A DNA stretch of 64,000 nucleotides, taken from Streptomyces sp. NRRL S-37. GTDB lineage: Bacteria > Actinomycetota > Actinomycetes > Streptomycetales > Streptomycetaceae. The stretch covers positions 248,001 through 312,000 of the forward strand of contig NZ_JOIZ01000005.1 in assembly GCF_000721605.1 (NCBI RefSeq), written 5' to 3'. Positions within the stretch are counted from its first letter, which is position 1. Each line of letters starts with the position of its first letter. Of this stretch, positions 24,597 to 38,450 are shown piece after piece. The notes below the pieces were generated by a model. The model did not search any database, was not told where the DNA came from, and saw only the letters and a program-made list of their open reading frames with translations. Position numbers and translations under genes: made by a program.

Positions 24597-27083
24597 TTAC
24601 GCCTCCCGCACGCGCAGGGCGCGGGCCAGGTCGTCGAGCTGGTCGACGAGTTTGCGGCGCAGGGCGGGGATCGGGTCGGCCTTGCGCAGGCACTTCTCGC
24701 CGAGCTTGAGGGTTTCGGTGTCGACGGCGTGGGCGGGGAAGGCCCAGCGTCCGGCGGCTTCGGCGATGGCGGGGCCGCGGCGGGCGGCGACGGCGACGGC
24801 GGCCTTGAAGTAGCGGGACACGTAGGGCTGTACGAGGTCGGCCTGTTCGGGCTGCCAGAAGCCCTGGGCGGTGGCGGTGAACAGGTAGTTGGACAGGTCG
24901 TCGGAGCCGAACATGGCGTCCCAGGCGCGGGCCTTGGCGTCCTCGTCGGGCAGGGCGGCGCGGCAGCGGGCGGCGCCCTCCTGGCCGGTGGCGCTGGGAT
25001 CGCGGGCGAGTTCGTCGGCGATGGCGGCCTCGTCGGTGGCGCCGAGCACGGCGAGCCGGGCGAGGATCCGCCAGCGCAGTTCGGGGTCGAGTTCGGGGCC
25101 GCCGGGGACGGTGCCGTCGGCGAGCCAGGCGGCGATGGTGTCGGGGTGGGCGGCGGTGTCGATGCGGTGCCGTACGGCGATCAGACGCAGGCCGGGGTGG
25201 TCGCCGTCCTCGGTGCGGCGGATGAGGTCGCGGCACAGCTCGGTGAGGGTGGCCAGTGCGGCCGGGCGCCGGTCGGGGGTGAGGTAGCGGCCGGCGATGT
25301 GGGTGGAGGCGAAGGCGAGGACGCCCTGGACGAGGGCGAGGTCGGTCTCCTCCGGCAGGTGGGCGGCGGCGGTCGCGAGGTAGTCGGCGGGGGCGAGTTC
25401 GCCGTCGCGGACCATGTCGCGCAGCGTGTTCCACATGACGGCGCGGGTGAGCGTGTCGGGGATGCCGGACAGGCCGCGCAGGACGGTCTCCAGGGAGGTG
25501 TCGTCGAGGCGGATCTTGGCGTAGGTGAGGTCCAGGTCGTTGGGGACGACCAGGGCGGGGCGGGTGCCGGTGTGCGGCTCGGGGGCCGCTTCCTGGGGCA
25601 CGTCGGTCTCGTAGCGCTCGCGCAGCAGGAGGCGGCGGCCGTCGTGGAGGTCGCGGTCGTACACGCCGACGGTGACCCGGTGGGGGCGTTCGCCGGTGCG
25701 GTCGAGGGCGAGGGTCCACTGGCCGGGGCGGGAGCCGACGGACGCGGTGAGGGTGTCGACACCGGTGGTGCGCAGCCAGGCGTCGGCCCAGGCGTGGACG
25801 TCGCGTTCGGTGGCGGAGGCGAGGGAGTCGATGAAGTCGGCGAGTGCGGCGTTGGCGAACCGGTGCCGGGCGAAGTGGGTGTTGATGCCGGCGAGGAAGT
25901 CCTTCTCGCCGAGCCAGGTGACGAGCTGGCGCAGGGCGGAGGCGCCCTTGGCGTAGGAGATGCCGTCGAAGTTGAGCAGGGCGGAGGCGGTGTCCTCGAC
26001 GTCCTTCGGCGCGACGGGGTGGGTGGAGGGCCGCTGGTCGGCGTCGTAGCCCCAGGGTTTGCGGGTGACGCCGAAGTCGGTCCAGGTGTCGGTGAAGCGG
26101 GTGGCCTCGGTGAGGGTCTGGTAGCCCATGTACTCGGCGAAGGACTCGTTGAGCCAGATGTCGTCCCACCAGCGGAGGGTGACGAGGTCGCCGAACCACA
26201 TGTGGGCCATCTCGTGGGCGATGACCATGGCGCGGGTCTGTCGTTCGGTGTCGGTGACGGCGGAGCGGTAGACGAACTCGTCGCGGAAGGTGACCAGGCC
26301 GGGGTTCTCCATGGCGCCCGCGTTGAACTCGGGCACGAAGGCCTGGTCGTAGGAGTCGAAGGGGTAGGGCTCCTCGAACTTCTCGTGGTAGCGGTCGAAG
26401 CAGGCGCGGGTGATGTCGAGGAGTTCGTCGGCGTCCGTGTCGAGGTAGGGGGCGAGTGAGCGGCGGCAGTGGATGCCGAAGGGCAGGCCGCGGTGTTCGG
26501 TGCGCACGGAGTGCCAGGGGCCGGCGGCGACGGCGACGAGGTAGGTGGAGATCAGCGGGGTGGGGGCGGCCTTCCACACGCCCTCGCCGGTGTGCTCGGT
26601 GATGCCGTTGGCGAGGACCGTCCAGCCCTCGGGAGCGGTGACGGTCAGCTCGAAGACGGCCTTGAGGTCGGGCTGGTCGAAGGCGGCGAAGACACGCTGC
26701 ACGTCGTCGAGGAAGAGCTGGGTGTAGACGTAGGTCTCGCCGTCGGTGGGGTCGGTGAAGCGGTGCATGCCCTCGCCGGTGCGGGAGTAGCGCATGCTCG
26801 CGTCGACGCGCAGTTCGTGCTCGCCGGCGGTGAGGTTCCTCAGCGGCAGCCGGTTGCCGTCGAGGGTGCCGGTGTCCAGGGGCTGTCCGTCGAGGGTGGC
26901 GGAGCGCAGCTCGGCGGGCTTGAGCTCGACGAAGGTGTCCGCGTCCGTGCGGGCGCTGAACCTGATCAGGGTGCGGGAGTCGAACGTCTCGTCACCGGTG
27001 GTCAGATCGAGTTCGATCGTGTAGCGGTGGACGTCGAGGAGCTGTGCTCGGTTCTGCGCTTCGTCGCGCGTCAGTACGGACAT
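24597..27083 (-). CDS. pepN: Aminopeptidase N (M1 family)
   Basis: An 828-residue zinc aminopeptidase that removes N-terminal residues from peptides in the cytoplasm. The exopeptidase motif GAMEN is at 256-260. The zinc site HEMAH is at 290-294, with the distal ligand Glu313 in LNESFAEY. The C-terminal ERAP1-like helical domain fills the rest. Length is normal for actinobacterial PepN. I start at ATG 27083 (MSVLTRDEAQ); ATG 27092, three codons earlier, is equally possible, as neither has a clear ribosome site. It is probably monocistronic, ending against the tetR terminator. Confidence 0.93.
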   Translation of the reverse strand: MSVLTRDEAQNRAQLLDVHRYTIELDLTTGDETFDSRTLIRFSARTDADTFVELKPAELRSATLDGQPLDTGTLDGNRLPLRNLTAGEHELRVDASMRYSRTGEGMHRFTDPTDGETYVYTQLFLDDVQRVFAAFDQPDLKAVFELTVTAPEGWTVLANGITEHTGEGVWKAAPTPLISTYLVAVAAGPWHSVRTEHRGLPFGIHCRRSLAPYLDTDADELLDITRACFDRYHEKFEEPYPFDSYDQAFVPEFNAGAMENPGLVTFRDEFVYRSAVTDTERQTRAMVIAHEMAHMWFGDLVTLRWWDDIWLNESFAEYMGYQTLTEATRFTDTWTDFGVTRKPWGYDADQRPSTHPVAPKDVEDTASALLNFDGISYAKGASALRQLVTWLGEKDFLAGINTHFARHRFANAALADFIDSLASATERDVHAWADAWLRTTGVDTLTASVGSRPGQWTLALDRTGERPHRVTVGVYDRDLHDGRRLLLRERYETDVPQEAAPEPHTGTRPALVVPNDLDLTYAKIRLDDTSLETVLRGLSGIPDTLTRAVMWNTLRDMVRDGELAPADYLATAAAHLPEETDLALVQGVLAFASTHIAGRYLTPDRRPAALATLTELCRDLIRRTEDGDHPGLRLIAVRHRIDTAAHPDTIAAWLADGTVPGGPELDPELRWRILARLAVLGATDEAAIADELARDPSATGQEGAARCRAALPDEDAKARAWDAMFGSDDLSNYLFTATAQGFWQPEQADLVQPYVSRYFKAAVAVAARRGPAIAEAAGRWAFPAHAVDTETLKLGEKCLRKADPIPALRRKLVDQLDDLARALRVREA

Positions 27084-27140
27084 GCGGGCCATGCTGCCTG
27101 ATGCGGTCGCCGAACCACAGGGGCGGATCGGGTACGCACC

Positions 27141-27683
27141 CTATGTCCGGTCTCGTTCGAGCTCCCCGGTGTGCGCCCCGGCGGGCCCTGAGGGCGGTGT
27201 GTGCGCGTGCGGGTGGGGCAGGGCGGGATGTCCGGGGGTGGGGGTGCGTTCCTCGAGGCGGGCGCGCAGGGCGCGGATCTCGTGTTCCAGGGCGAGCCGG
27301 CGCTGGTGTGCGTCGTAGAGATGACGGATCTTGGTACGCAGCGCCCACGGGTCGACCGGTTTGGTGACGAGATCGGCTACGCCGAGGGCGTACGCGGCGG
27401 CGCCGAGCTGGGGGTCGCGGGCGAAGCCGGTGAGCAGGACGACGGGGATGAGCCGGGTCTGTTCCAGGCGGCGCATGTAGCGCACGACGTCGAGTCCGCC
27501 GGTGCCCGGCAGGTGGACGTCGAGGAGCAGCAGGCCGACGTTTCCGCGCAGCAGCTGTTTGAGGGCCTCGTCGCCGCTGGTGGCCCGGCCCAGCAGGTGG
27601 CCGAGCGGGGCCAGGGCGCTCTCCAGGGCGTACAGGGTGTCCTCGTGGTCGTCGACGATGAGGATGCGGGCGTTCGGCGGCAT
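27141..27683 (-). CDS. Orphan response regulator, receiver domain only
   Basis: A 180-residue protein with one CheY-like receiver (about 6-122). It has the acidic pair DD (11-12), phospho-acceptor Asp55 in LLLLDVHLPG, Thr in VLLTGF and Lys in LVTKPVD. There is no DNA-binding domain. The receiver is followed by a coiled-coil-like helix (RTKIRHLYDAHQRRLALEHEIRALRARLEER) and a Pro/His-rich tail. ATG 27683 is preceded by GAGGAGGG. No histidine kinase is adjacent. It may act through a protein partner. Confidence 0.87.
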   Translation of the reverse strand: MPPNARILIVDDHEDTLYALESALAPLGHLLGRATSGDEALKQLLRGNVGLLLLDVHLPGTGGLDVVRYMRRLEQTRLIPVVLLTGFARDPQLGAAAYALGVADLVTKPVDPWALRTKIRHLYDAHQRRLALEHEIRALRARLEERTPTPGHPALPHPHAHTPPSGPAGAHTGELERDRT

Positions 27684-27794
27684 GCGGCGCGTCCCTCCTC
27701 GCAAGGGACCGGATGGCTGTCCGGGAGCCGGCGGGTGGTGCTCGCCGGCCGACAAGGAGTGCACAGGGCAGCATGCTCCGCGCGGGGGGTTCTG

Positions 27795-28172
27795 TCACTC
27801 CCCGGGGGAGGGTGCCGTGGTGCGGTTCGCCGAGGGCGTGGCACCGCCCGCGGTGTCCTCGGCGATGCGTTCGTGGTGGCGGATCACCTCGGCGATGATG
27901 AAGTTCAGGAACTTCTCCGCGAAGGCCGGGTCGAGTTTGGCGTTCTCGGCGAGGGCGCGCAGCCGGGTGATCTGGCGTGCCTCGCGGCCCGGGTCGGCGG
28001 GCGGCAGCCGGTGCTCGGCCTTGAGGCGGCCGACCTGCTGGGTGCACTTGAAGCGTTCGGCGAGCATGTGGACGACGGCCGCGTCGATGTTGTCGATGCT
28101 GTCGCGCAGCCGGGCGAGCTCCTCGCGGACGGCGGGGGCGGCGTCGCCGGTGGTGGTGTTGCTGGTGGTCAT
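27795..28172 (-). CDS. Chorismate mutase, AroQ type
   Basis: A 125-residue monofunctional AroQ-fold mutase that converts chorismate to prephenate for phenylalanine and tyrosine synthesis. The helix-1 motif REELARLRDSIDNIDAAVVHMLAERFKCTQQVGRLKAEH carries the catalytic Arg and Lys set. The second helix region REARQITRLRALAENAKLDPAFAEKFLNFIIAEVIRHHE completes the fold. No signal peptide is present, so it is intracellular. The tail is Thr/Pro-rich. It is divergent from the HEXXH protein gene, and the trp genes of the same branch point lie 20 kb away. Confidence 0.92.
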   Translation of the reverse strand: MTTSNTTTGDAAPAVREELARLRDSIDNIDAAVVHMLAERFKCTQQVGRLKAEHRLPPADPGREARQITRLRALAENAKLDPAFAEKFLNFIIAEVIRHHERIAEDTAGGATPSANRTTAPSPGE

Positions 28173-28253
28173 GGTGGGTCACCTTACGGGGCGGGCACCG
28201 GCCGGGGCAGGCCCGTACAGTGGAACCGGGTTCAGGGCGTCCGGGGGTGAGAC

Positions 28254-29150
28254 GTGGCGAACGGCGGGCCGGTCGAGCACGGTTATCCGCATCTGGAGAC
28301 GGTGCGGGCGGCCGTCACCGCGCTGTACCGGCGGCTGTCGTGCGACACGGTCCGCACGTTCTCGGTGAGCGTGGCGCCGGCCGATGTGGCGTTCTGCGAC
28401 ACGGACGATCTTCATCTGGGGGCGCAGCGGGTGGCGCGCGAGCTGGTGCGGCACTACCGGCTGCCGGATGCGCGGCTGATCGTCGGGTTCCGTGAGATGA
28501 CGCATGCGGCGAACGTGGAGCTGGCGGCCGGGCCGGAGTACTTCGTCGAGCTGAACGACCGGTTCCGGACGCATCGGCGGGACATCGGGGCGGCCCTGGC
28601 GCACGAGGTGGCGCATGTGTATCTGCACCGGTTGGACCTGTCGTTGCCGGGGACGCGGGAGAACGAGATCCTGACGGACACGGTGGCGACGTACCTGGGG
28701 GCGGGGTGGCTGCTGCTGGACGCGTTCCGTCAGGACGGGGCGTCGTCGCAGAAGCTGGGGTATCTCACTCCGGAGGAGTTCGGGTATGTGCTGGCGAAGC
28801 GGGCGCTGGCGTTCGGGGAGGATCCGTCGGTGTGGTTCACCAGTGCGCAGGCGTATACGGCGTACACGGAGGGGCTGGCGCTGGCGCGCCGGGACGAGCG
28901 GCAGCCTCCGCTGGTCTCCGCCGGGTGGGCCGGCCGCAGGCGGTACGCGCGGGACCGGCGGCACGCCCAGGATCACCGGGTGTCCGCGGGGCGGCCGGAT
29001 GTTCCGTACAGCTTCACTCCGGCGGAGCACGGCTCCCTGCGGGTGGCGTTTCCGTGTCCCACGTGTCACCAGCGGATCCGTGTGCCGGTGCGGGGGCGTG
29101 TGCGGGCGCGGTGCGGGTTGTGCCGGACGGTGCTGGAGTGTGACACCTAG
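28254..29150 (+). CDS. HEXXH zinc-metalloprotease-like protein with C-terminal zinc ribbon
   Basis: A 298-residue protein I cannot assign to a characterised family. The middle holds HEVAH (117-121) in ALAHEVAHVYLH, followed by ENEILTDTVATYLGAGWLL, which could supply the third zinc ligand 17-21 residues on, as in gluzincin-type proteases. The last 30 residues form a zinc ribbon with CPTC and CGLC. There is no signal peptide or membrane segment, so it is presumably cytoplasmic. GTG 28254 has a GGGGGTGAG site. It is divergent from the chorismate mutase gene. An irrE-like regulatory protease and a housekeeping protein quality factor are both possible. Confidence 0.7.
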   Translation: MANGGPVEHGYPHLETVRAAVTALYRRLSCDTVRTFSVSVAPADVAFCDTDDLHLGAQRVARELVRHYRLPDARLIVGFREMTHAANVELAAGPEYFVELNDRFRTHRRDIGAALAHEVAHVYLHRLDLSLPGTRENEILTDTVATYLGAGWLLLDAFRQDGASSQKLGYLTPEEFGYVLAKRALAFGEDPSVWFTSAQAYTAYTEGLALARRDERQPPLVSAGWAGRRRYARDRRHAQDHRVSAGRPDVPYSFTPAEHGSLRVAFPCPTCHQRIRVPVRGRVRARCGLCRTVLECDT

Positions 29151-29237
29151 CGGTGTCGGGTGCGGGTACGTGAGGGGGTGATCGCGCCCGCGCGGCGGAT
29201 CCGCGCATCGGTACAGTCCCGCGTCCCTGCGGGGGCG

Positions 29238-29963
29238 CTACCCCTGCCCCACGATTCCCTGTGACCGTGCTGCCGCCAGCCAGTGCGGGAACTCGCCCAC
29301 CAGGCGGTCGTAGAGGTCCGCGTCCGTGACCTTGTTCGGGTTCTCGCCCGCGTGGAAGAAGCCGGCGTTGTCGATCACGCGCTTGGCCGGGACTGCCAGG
29401 TCGTCGAGTCTGCGCAGGTAGTCGAATTGTTTGCTGTGCGGGTCGCCGAAGCCGATGAACTGCCAGAACAGGGGGAGGCGGGCGGCCTTGCAGAGGTATT
29501 TCTCCGCGGCGAGTCTGTTGACGGGGCCGCCGTCGGTCTGGAAGACCACCAGGGCGGGGGCCGTGGAGCCGCTGTCCAGGTAGTGGTCGATGACGGCGTC
29601 CATCGCCAGGTGGTAGCTGGTCCTGCCCATGTGGCCGAGGCCGGAGACGATCCGTTCGATCCGGCCCCGGTGGTCGGCGAGGGCGATGTCGGTGACGGCG
29701 TCGACGTCGGTGGAGAAGAAGACGACCGGCACGGTGCCGTCGTCGTCGAGGTGGGCCGACAGGCCCAGCACCCGGTCGGCGAGCGCCTGCACGCTGCCGT
29801 CCTTGTAGTACGGCTTCATCGATCCGGAGTAGTCGACCACCAGGTAGATTGCGGCGCGCAGTCCGTCCAGTCCGTGCTTGGCGAGGGACACCCCGGCGGT
29901 CTTGTAGAGGCTGACCAGCGCGGGCGCCGTCGCCTCGATCCTGCTGAGACTGATCGCGGCCAT
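29238..29963 (-). CDS. von Willebrand factor A domain protein (TerF-like)
   Basis: A 241-residue cytoplasmic vWA protein. A short N-terminal region (ISLSRIEATAPALVSLYKTAGVSLAKHGLDG) is the one seen in the vWA proteins of actinobacterial tellurium-resistance-type (Ter) families. The MIDAS motif DYSGS is at 44-48, the second Thr in GRTSYH, and the third Asp in FQTDGGP. ATG 29963 follows GAGGGGGAG. No other ter genes are adjacent. The domain mediates metal-dependent protein contacts; the partner is unknown. The 87 bases separating it from the convergent protease-like gene show only weak hairpins. Confidence 0.88.
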   Translation of the reverse strand: MAAISLSRIEATAPALVSLYKTAGVSLAKHGLDGLRAAIYLVVDYSGSMKPYYKDGSVQALADRVLGLSAHLDDDGTVPVVFFSTDVDAVTDIALADHRGRIERIVSGLGHMGRTSYHLAMDAVIDHYLDSGSTAPALVVFQTDGGPVNRLAAEKYLCKAARLPLFWQFIGFGDPHSKQFDYLRRLDDLAVPAKRVIDNAGFFHAGENPNKVTDADLYDRLVGEFPHWLAAARSQGIVGQG

Positions 29964-30105
29964 ACGGCTCCCCCTCGGTCGTGAACTGGGCCTGAGCGTA
30001 CGGCACATCACCCCGGCATTCGCCCATGCCACCCGCGTTCGATATTTTGTTCGCCGCCGTCCCCACCGGCTCACTTCCGTCCCGTCCCTCCCGAGGAGCC
30101 GGCCC

Positions 30106-31032
30106 GTGGATTCCGAGTCCACCGTCACCACCTGCTACCGCCATCCCCGAGTGGAGTGCTACGTCCGCTGCACCCGCTGCGAGCGGTACATCTGCCCGGA
30201 CTGCATGCGTGAGGCGGCCGTGGGCCACCAGTGCCCCGAGTGCGTGAAGGAGGGCGCGCGGTCGGTGCGGCAGGCCCGCACCCTGGTGGGCGGCCGGGTC
30301 TCGGCGGTGCCCGTCGTGACGTACGTGCTGATCGTCCTCAATGTGCTGGTGTACCTGGCGGAGCTGGCGCGGCCGGAGGTCGTGGACCGGTTCGCGATGG
30401 TGGGCGCGGGGCTGGCCGGGCCGGACGGCGGGCACTACCTGTGGATGGACCCGTACCCCGCGGGCTTCAGTCCGGAGGGGCTGGTGGGCGGGGAGTGGTA
30501 CCGGCTGCTGACCGGCGCGTTCCTGCACCTGCCGCCCACCGAGGGCACGTTCGGGATCGCCCACGTCGTGATGAACATGCTGGCGCTGTGGAACCTGGGC
30601 CGGCTGGTCGAGCCGATGCTGGGCCGGGTGCACTACCTCGCCCTGTACCTGCTGTCGGCGCTGGGCGGTTCGGTGCTGGTGCTGCTGATCGCGCCCCGGG
30701 ACTCCGTGGTCGGCGCGTCCGGCGCGATCTTCGGGGTGGGGGCCGCGTACTACGTGATGGCCCGGCGCGTCGGGGCCGACATGAGCCGGGTCAACCGGTT
30801 CATGGCGGGGCTGCTGCTGTGGCTGGTGCTCTCCGCGTTCGTCACGTCCTGGGAGGGGCACCTCGGCGGGCTGCTGGCCGGCGGCACGGTGGCGTTCGCG
30901 TTCGCGTACGCCCCCAGGAACGGGTGGCGGCCGGTGGTCCAGGTGGGAGTGTGCGTGGCGCTGGTGGTGGTGCTGGGGGTGGCCGCGGTGGTCAAGGTGT
31001 CCGAACTGACAGGTGGAGGTATCCCCCAGTGA
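30106..31032 (+). CDS. Rhomboid family intramembrane serine protease
   Basis: A 308-residue membrane protease. The N-terminus has a B-box-like zinc-binding region with Cys/His pairs (CYRHPRVECYVRCTRCERYICPDC, CPEC; about 10-46). Six or seven hydrophobic segments follow. The catalytic Ser205 is in GASGAIFG and His252 in SWEGHLGGLLAG. HVVMNMLALWNLG matches the conserved HxxxN region. GTG 30106 is preceded by GAGGAGCCGG. The stop overlaps the start of a chitosanase gene (GTGA), so the two are translationally coupled. Confidence 0.93.
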   Translation: MDSESTVTTCYRHPRVECYVRCTRCERYICPDCMREAAVGHQCPECVKEGARSVRQARTLVGGRVSAVPVVTYVLIVLNVLVYLAELARPEVVDRFAMVGAGLAGPDGGHYLWMDPYPAGFSPEGLVGGEWYRLLTGAFLHLPPTEGTFGIAHVVMNMLALWNLGRLVEPMLGRVHYLALYLLSALGGSVLVLLIAPRDSVVGASGAIFGVGAAYYVMARRVGADMSRVNRFMAGLLLWLVLSAFVTSWEGHLGGLLAGGTVAFAFAYAPRNGWRPVVQVGVCVALVVVLGVAAVVKVSELTGGGIPQ

Positions 31033-31934
31033 AACGTTCCGGTGTGCTGCTCCTCGCGGCCGTTCCTGTGATCGTCACGGGGGTGTACTTCGTCATGCCG
31101 GCGGACTCGGCGGACACCCCGGCGTCCGCGCCGCCCGCGGCCACCGCCCGGTCGGCCCGTGAGGACGCCAAGGACCGGGCCGAGGAGGAGCGGGCCGAGG
31201 ACGACGCGGTCATCGCCGGTCTGCCGGCCGGGCTGGCCGCCCCCGCGAAGAAGGAGCTGGCCCAGCGGCTGGTGGCGAGCGCCGAGCACTCCACCACCGA
31301 CTGGCGCGCCACCTACGGCGCCGTCGAGGACGAGGGCGACGGCTGCGGCTACACGGCGGGCATCATCGGCTTCTGCACCGGCACCCACGACCTGCTCATG
31401 CTGGTCGAGAGCTACACCGAGGACCACCCGGACAACGGGCTGGCGTCCTATCTGCCCGCCCTGCGCGAGGTCGACGGCACGGACTCCCACGAGGGCCTGG
31501 ACCCCGGCTTCCCGGCCGCCTGGGAGGCGGAGGCGGAGGTGCCCGCCTTCCGGAAGGCGCAGGAAGCGGTGCGGGACCGCCTCTACTTCGAGCCGGCGGT
31601 CCGGCTCGCCAAGCTGGACGGCCTCGGCACGCTGGGCCAGTTCGTCTACTTCGACGCGATGGTCTTCCACGGCCCCGACACCGACGCGGACGGTTTCTAC
31701 GCCCTGCGCGAGCGCACCCTGAAGCAGGCGAAGACGCCCGCCGCGGGCGGTTTCGAGAAGAAGTACCTGAACGCCTTCCTCGACATCCGCCGCGAGGCCA
31801 TGCTCACCCGGTACCCGGACGGCGACACCTCCCGCGTCGACACGGCCCAGCGCCGGTTCCTGGAGGCCGGGAACCTGGGCCTGGACACCCCGCTGGTATG
31901 GGAGATGTACGGGGACCACTACCGGCTCCCCTGA
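31029..31934 (+). CDS. GH46 family chitosanase, exported
   Basis: A 301-residue glycoside hydrolase of family 46, hydrolysing chitosan outside the cell. The N-terminus has a hydrophobic segment (VLLLAAVPVIVTGVYFV) acting as signal or anchor. An Ala/Glu-rich linker precedes the catalytic domain from about 65. By comparison with the well-studied Streptomyces N174 enzyme, the catalytic acid is Glu86 (SAEHS) and the base Asp104 (EGDGCGYT). IIGFCTGTHDLLMLV, YLPALREVDG, AKLDGLGTLGQFVYFDA and DTSRVDTAQRRFLEAGNL all match. GTG 31029 overlaps the rhomboid stop. A terminator hairpin follows. There is no typical signal-peptidase site close to the hydrophobic stretch, so it may be membrane-tethered. Confidence 0.9.
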   Translation: MKRSGVLLLAAVPVIVTGVYFVMPADSADTPASAPPAATARSAREDAKDRAEEERAEDDAVIAGLPAGLAAPAKKELAQRLVASAEHSTTDWRATYGAVEDEGDGCGYTAGIIGFCTGTHDLLMLVESYTEDHPDNGLASYLPALREVDGTDSHEGLDPGFPAAWEAEAEVPAFRKAQEAVRDRLYFEPAVRLAKLDGLGTLGQFVYFDAMVFHGPDTDADGFYALRERTLKQAKTPAAGGFEKKYLNAFLDIRREAMLTRYPDGDTSRVDTAQRRFLEAGNLGLDTPLVWEMYGDHYRLP

Positions 31935-31943
31935 CCATGCGGA

Positions 31944-31987
31944 GGCGCCTGCCCGGTCGTCCGGTCGGGGACTGGGGGGCAGGCGCC
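31944..31987. terminator. Terminator between chitosanase and gltD
   Basis: GGCGCCTGCCC (31944-31954) pairs with GGGCAGGCGCC (31977-31987), an 11-bp perfect stem with a 22-base loop, between convergent genes. Confidence 0.75.
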
Positions 31988-32057
31988 ACCAGGTGTTCCG
32001 TACGCCGTTGTACGGGACGCATGTGAGGGACCGTCAGGTCACCTTGTGCACCGCTCG

Positions 32058-33513
32058 TCAGACCGTCAGCGAGCGGTCCGTCGGGCGGATCGGGGCCGGC
32101 AGCTCGCTCGCCCCGGTGAGGAAGCGGTCGCAGCCGCGGGCGGCCGAGCGGCCCTCCGCGATCGCCCACACGATGAGCGACTGGCCGCGGCCGGCGTCAC
32201 CGGCGACGAACACACCCGGCACGTTGGTCTGGAAGTCGGCGTCACGGGCGATGTTACCGCGCTCGTCGAGGTCCAGGCCGAACTGCTCGACCAGGCCGTT
32301 GTCCCGGTCGGTGCCGGTGAAGCCCATGGCGAGGGTGACGAGCTGGGCCGGGATCTTGCGCTCGGTGCCCGGCTTCGGGGTGAGCCTGCCGTCGACGAAC
32401 TCGACCTCGCTCAGGTGCAGCCACTGGACGTTGCCGTCCTCGTCGCCCTCGAAGTGGGTGGTGGAGACGGAGTAGACCCGCTCACCGCCCTCCTCGTGCG
32501 CGGACGTGACCTTGTAGAGCATGGGGAAGGTCGGCCACGGCTGGGAGGCCGGGTCCCGCTCCTCGTTCGGGCGGGGCATGATCTCCAGCTGGGTGACGGA
32601 GGCCGCGCCCTGGCGGTGGGCGGTGCCCACGCAGTCGGCGCCGGTGTCGCCGCCGCCGATCACGACGACGTGCTTGCCCTCGGCGGTGATCGGCGGGGAG
32701 ACGTAGTCGCCCTCCTGCACCTTGTTGGCCAGCGGCAGGTACTCCATGGCCTGGTGGATGCCCTTGAGCTCGCGGCCCGGCACCGGCAGGTCGCGGGCGG
32801 TCGTCGCGCCGACGGCGAGGACCACGGCGTCGTACCGCTTGCGCAGCGCGGTGGCCGGCATGTCACGGCCGATCTCCACGCCGGTGCGGAACTTGGTGCC
32901 CTCCGCGCGCATCTGCTCGATGCGGCGGTTGATGTGCCGCTTCTCCATCTTGAACTCGGGGATGCCGTAGCGCAGCAGGCCGCCGATGCGGTCGGCGCGC
33001 TCGTACACCGCGACCGTGTGGCCGGCCCGGGTCAGCTGCTGGGCGGCGGCCAGGCCCGCGGGGCCCGAGCCGACGACCGCGACGGTCTTGCCGGAGAGGC
33101 GCTCGGGGACCTGCGGGGCGACGTCACCGGTCTCCCACGCCTTGTCGATGATCGAGACCTCGACGTTCTTGATGGTGACCGGCGGCTGGTTGATGCCGAG
33201 CACGCACGCCGACTCGCACGGAGCCGGGCACAGGCGGCCGGTGAACTCCGGGAAGTTGTTGGTGGCGTGCAGCCGCTCGGAGGCGGCGCCCCAGTCCTCG
33301 CGGTAGGCGTAGTCGTTCCACTCGGGGATGAGGTTGCCCAGCGGACAGCCGTTGTGGCAGAACGGGATGCCGCAGTCCATGCAGCGGCTGGCCTGCTTGC
33401 TGATGATCGGCAGCAGGGAGCCGGGGACGTAGACCTCGTTCCAGTCCTTCTTCCGCTCCTCGACCGGACGGGACCTGGCGACCTCGCGGCCGTGGTTCAG
33501 AAAGCCCTTCGGG

Positions 33514-33521
<8 letters not shown>
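32058..33521 (-). CDS. gltD: Glutamate synthase (NADPH) small subunit
   Basis: A 487-residue beta subunit of GOGAT. It takes electrons from NADPH and passes them through FAD and 4Fe-4S clusters to the large subunit. Two N-terminal cysteine groups ([15 protein letters not shown] near 46-60 and CPAPCESAC near 97-105) hold the clusters. FAD binding is [15 protein letters not shown] and NADPH binding [36 protein letters not shown] closes the FAD domain. It overlaps the gltB stop by 8 bases, so the pair is co-translated. Confidence 0.96.
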
Positions 33522-38112
<4,591 letters not shown>

Positions 38113-38185
38113 CGGCTCTCCCGTCGTCGTCATGTGGCATGTGCAAGGTGCCGAGGGACGACGTTGGCCCTCTGCGTGGTGCAAA

Positions 38186-38201
38186 ATTTCGTGCAGGTTA
38201 C
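38186..38201 (-). promoter_or_regulatory. Candidate GlnR box upstream of gltB
   Basis: Read on the minus strand, GTAAC-CTGCAC-GAAAT fits the Streptomyces GlnR half-box pattern gTnAC-n6-GaAAc with one mismatch at the last base. It lies 74-89 bases before the gltB start, in an A/T-rich patch. A second half-box pair is not clear. The rest of the 372-base gap 38113-38484 shows no gene I can support. Confidence 0.35.
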
Positions 38202-38450
38202 ATGATGGAGCGGTTCTCGGAAACCGGGATAATCCGTTCCAGCATGCGGACACCACATGGGTCGCGGTGAGGTTCCGCGCCTGATGGTGGAAGCCATGGG
38301 GACCGGTCGGACAGATCGATGTCCCTCGCGGTCCGGTGGCGGGAAAAGGCTCCTTCGCCCGACCCGCGGGGCGCGCTGTCGGCCTCTTTGCCCACAGCGC
38401 TTACGGCTCATGCCCAGTGGCCATGCGCCCGAAACCAGCACGTTACGACT

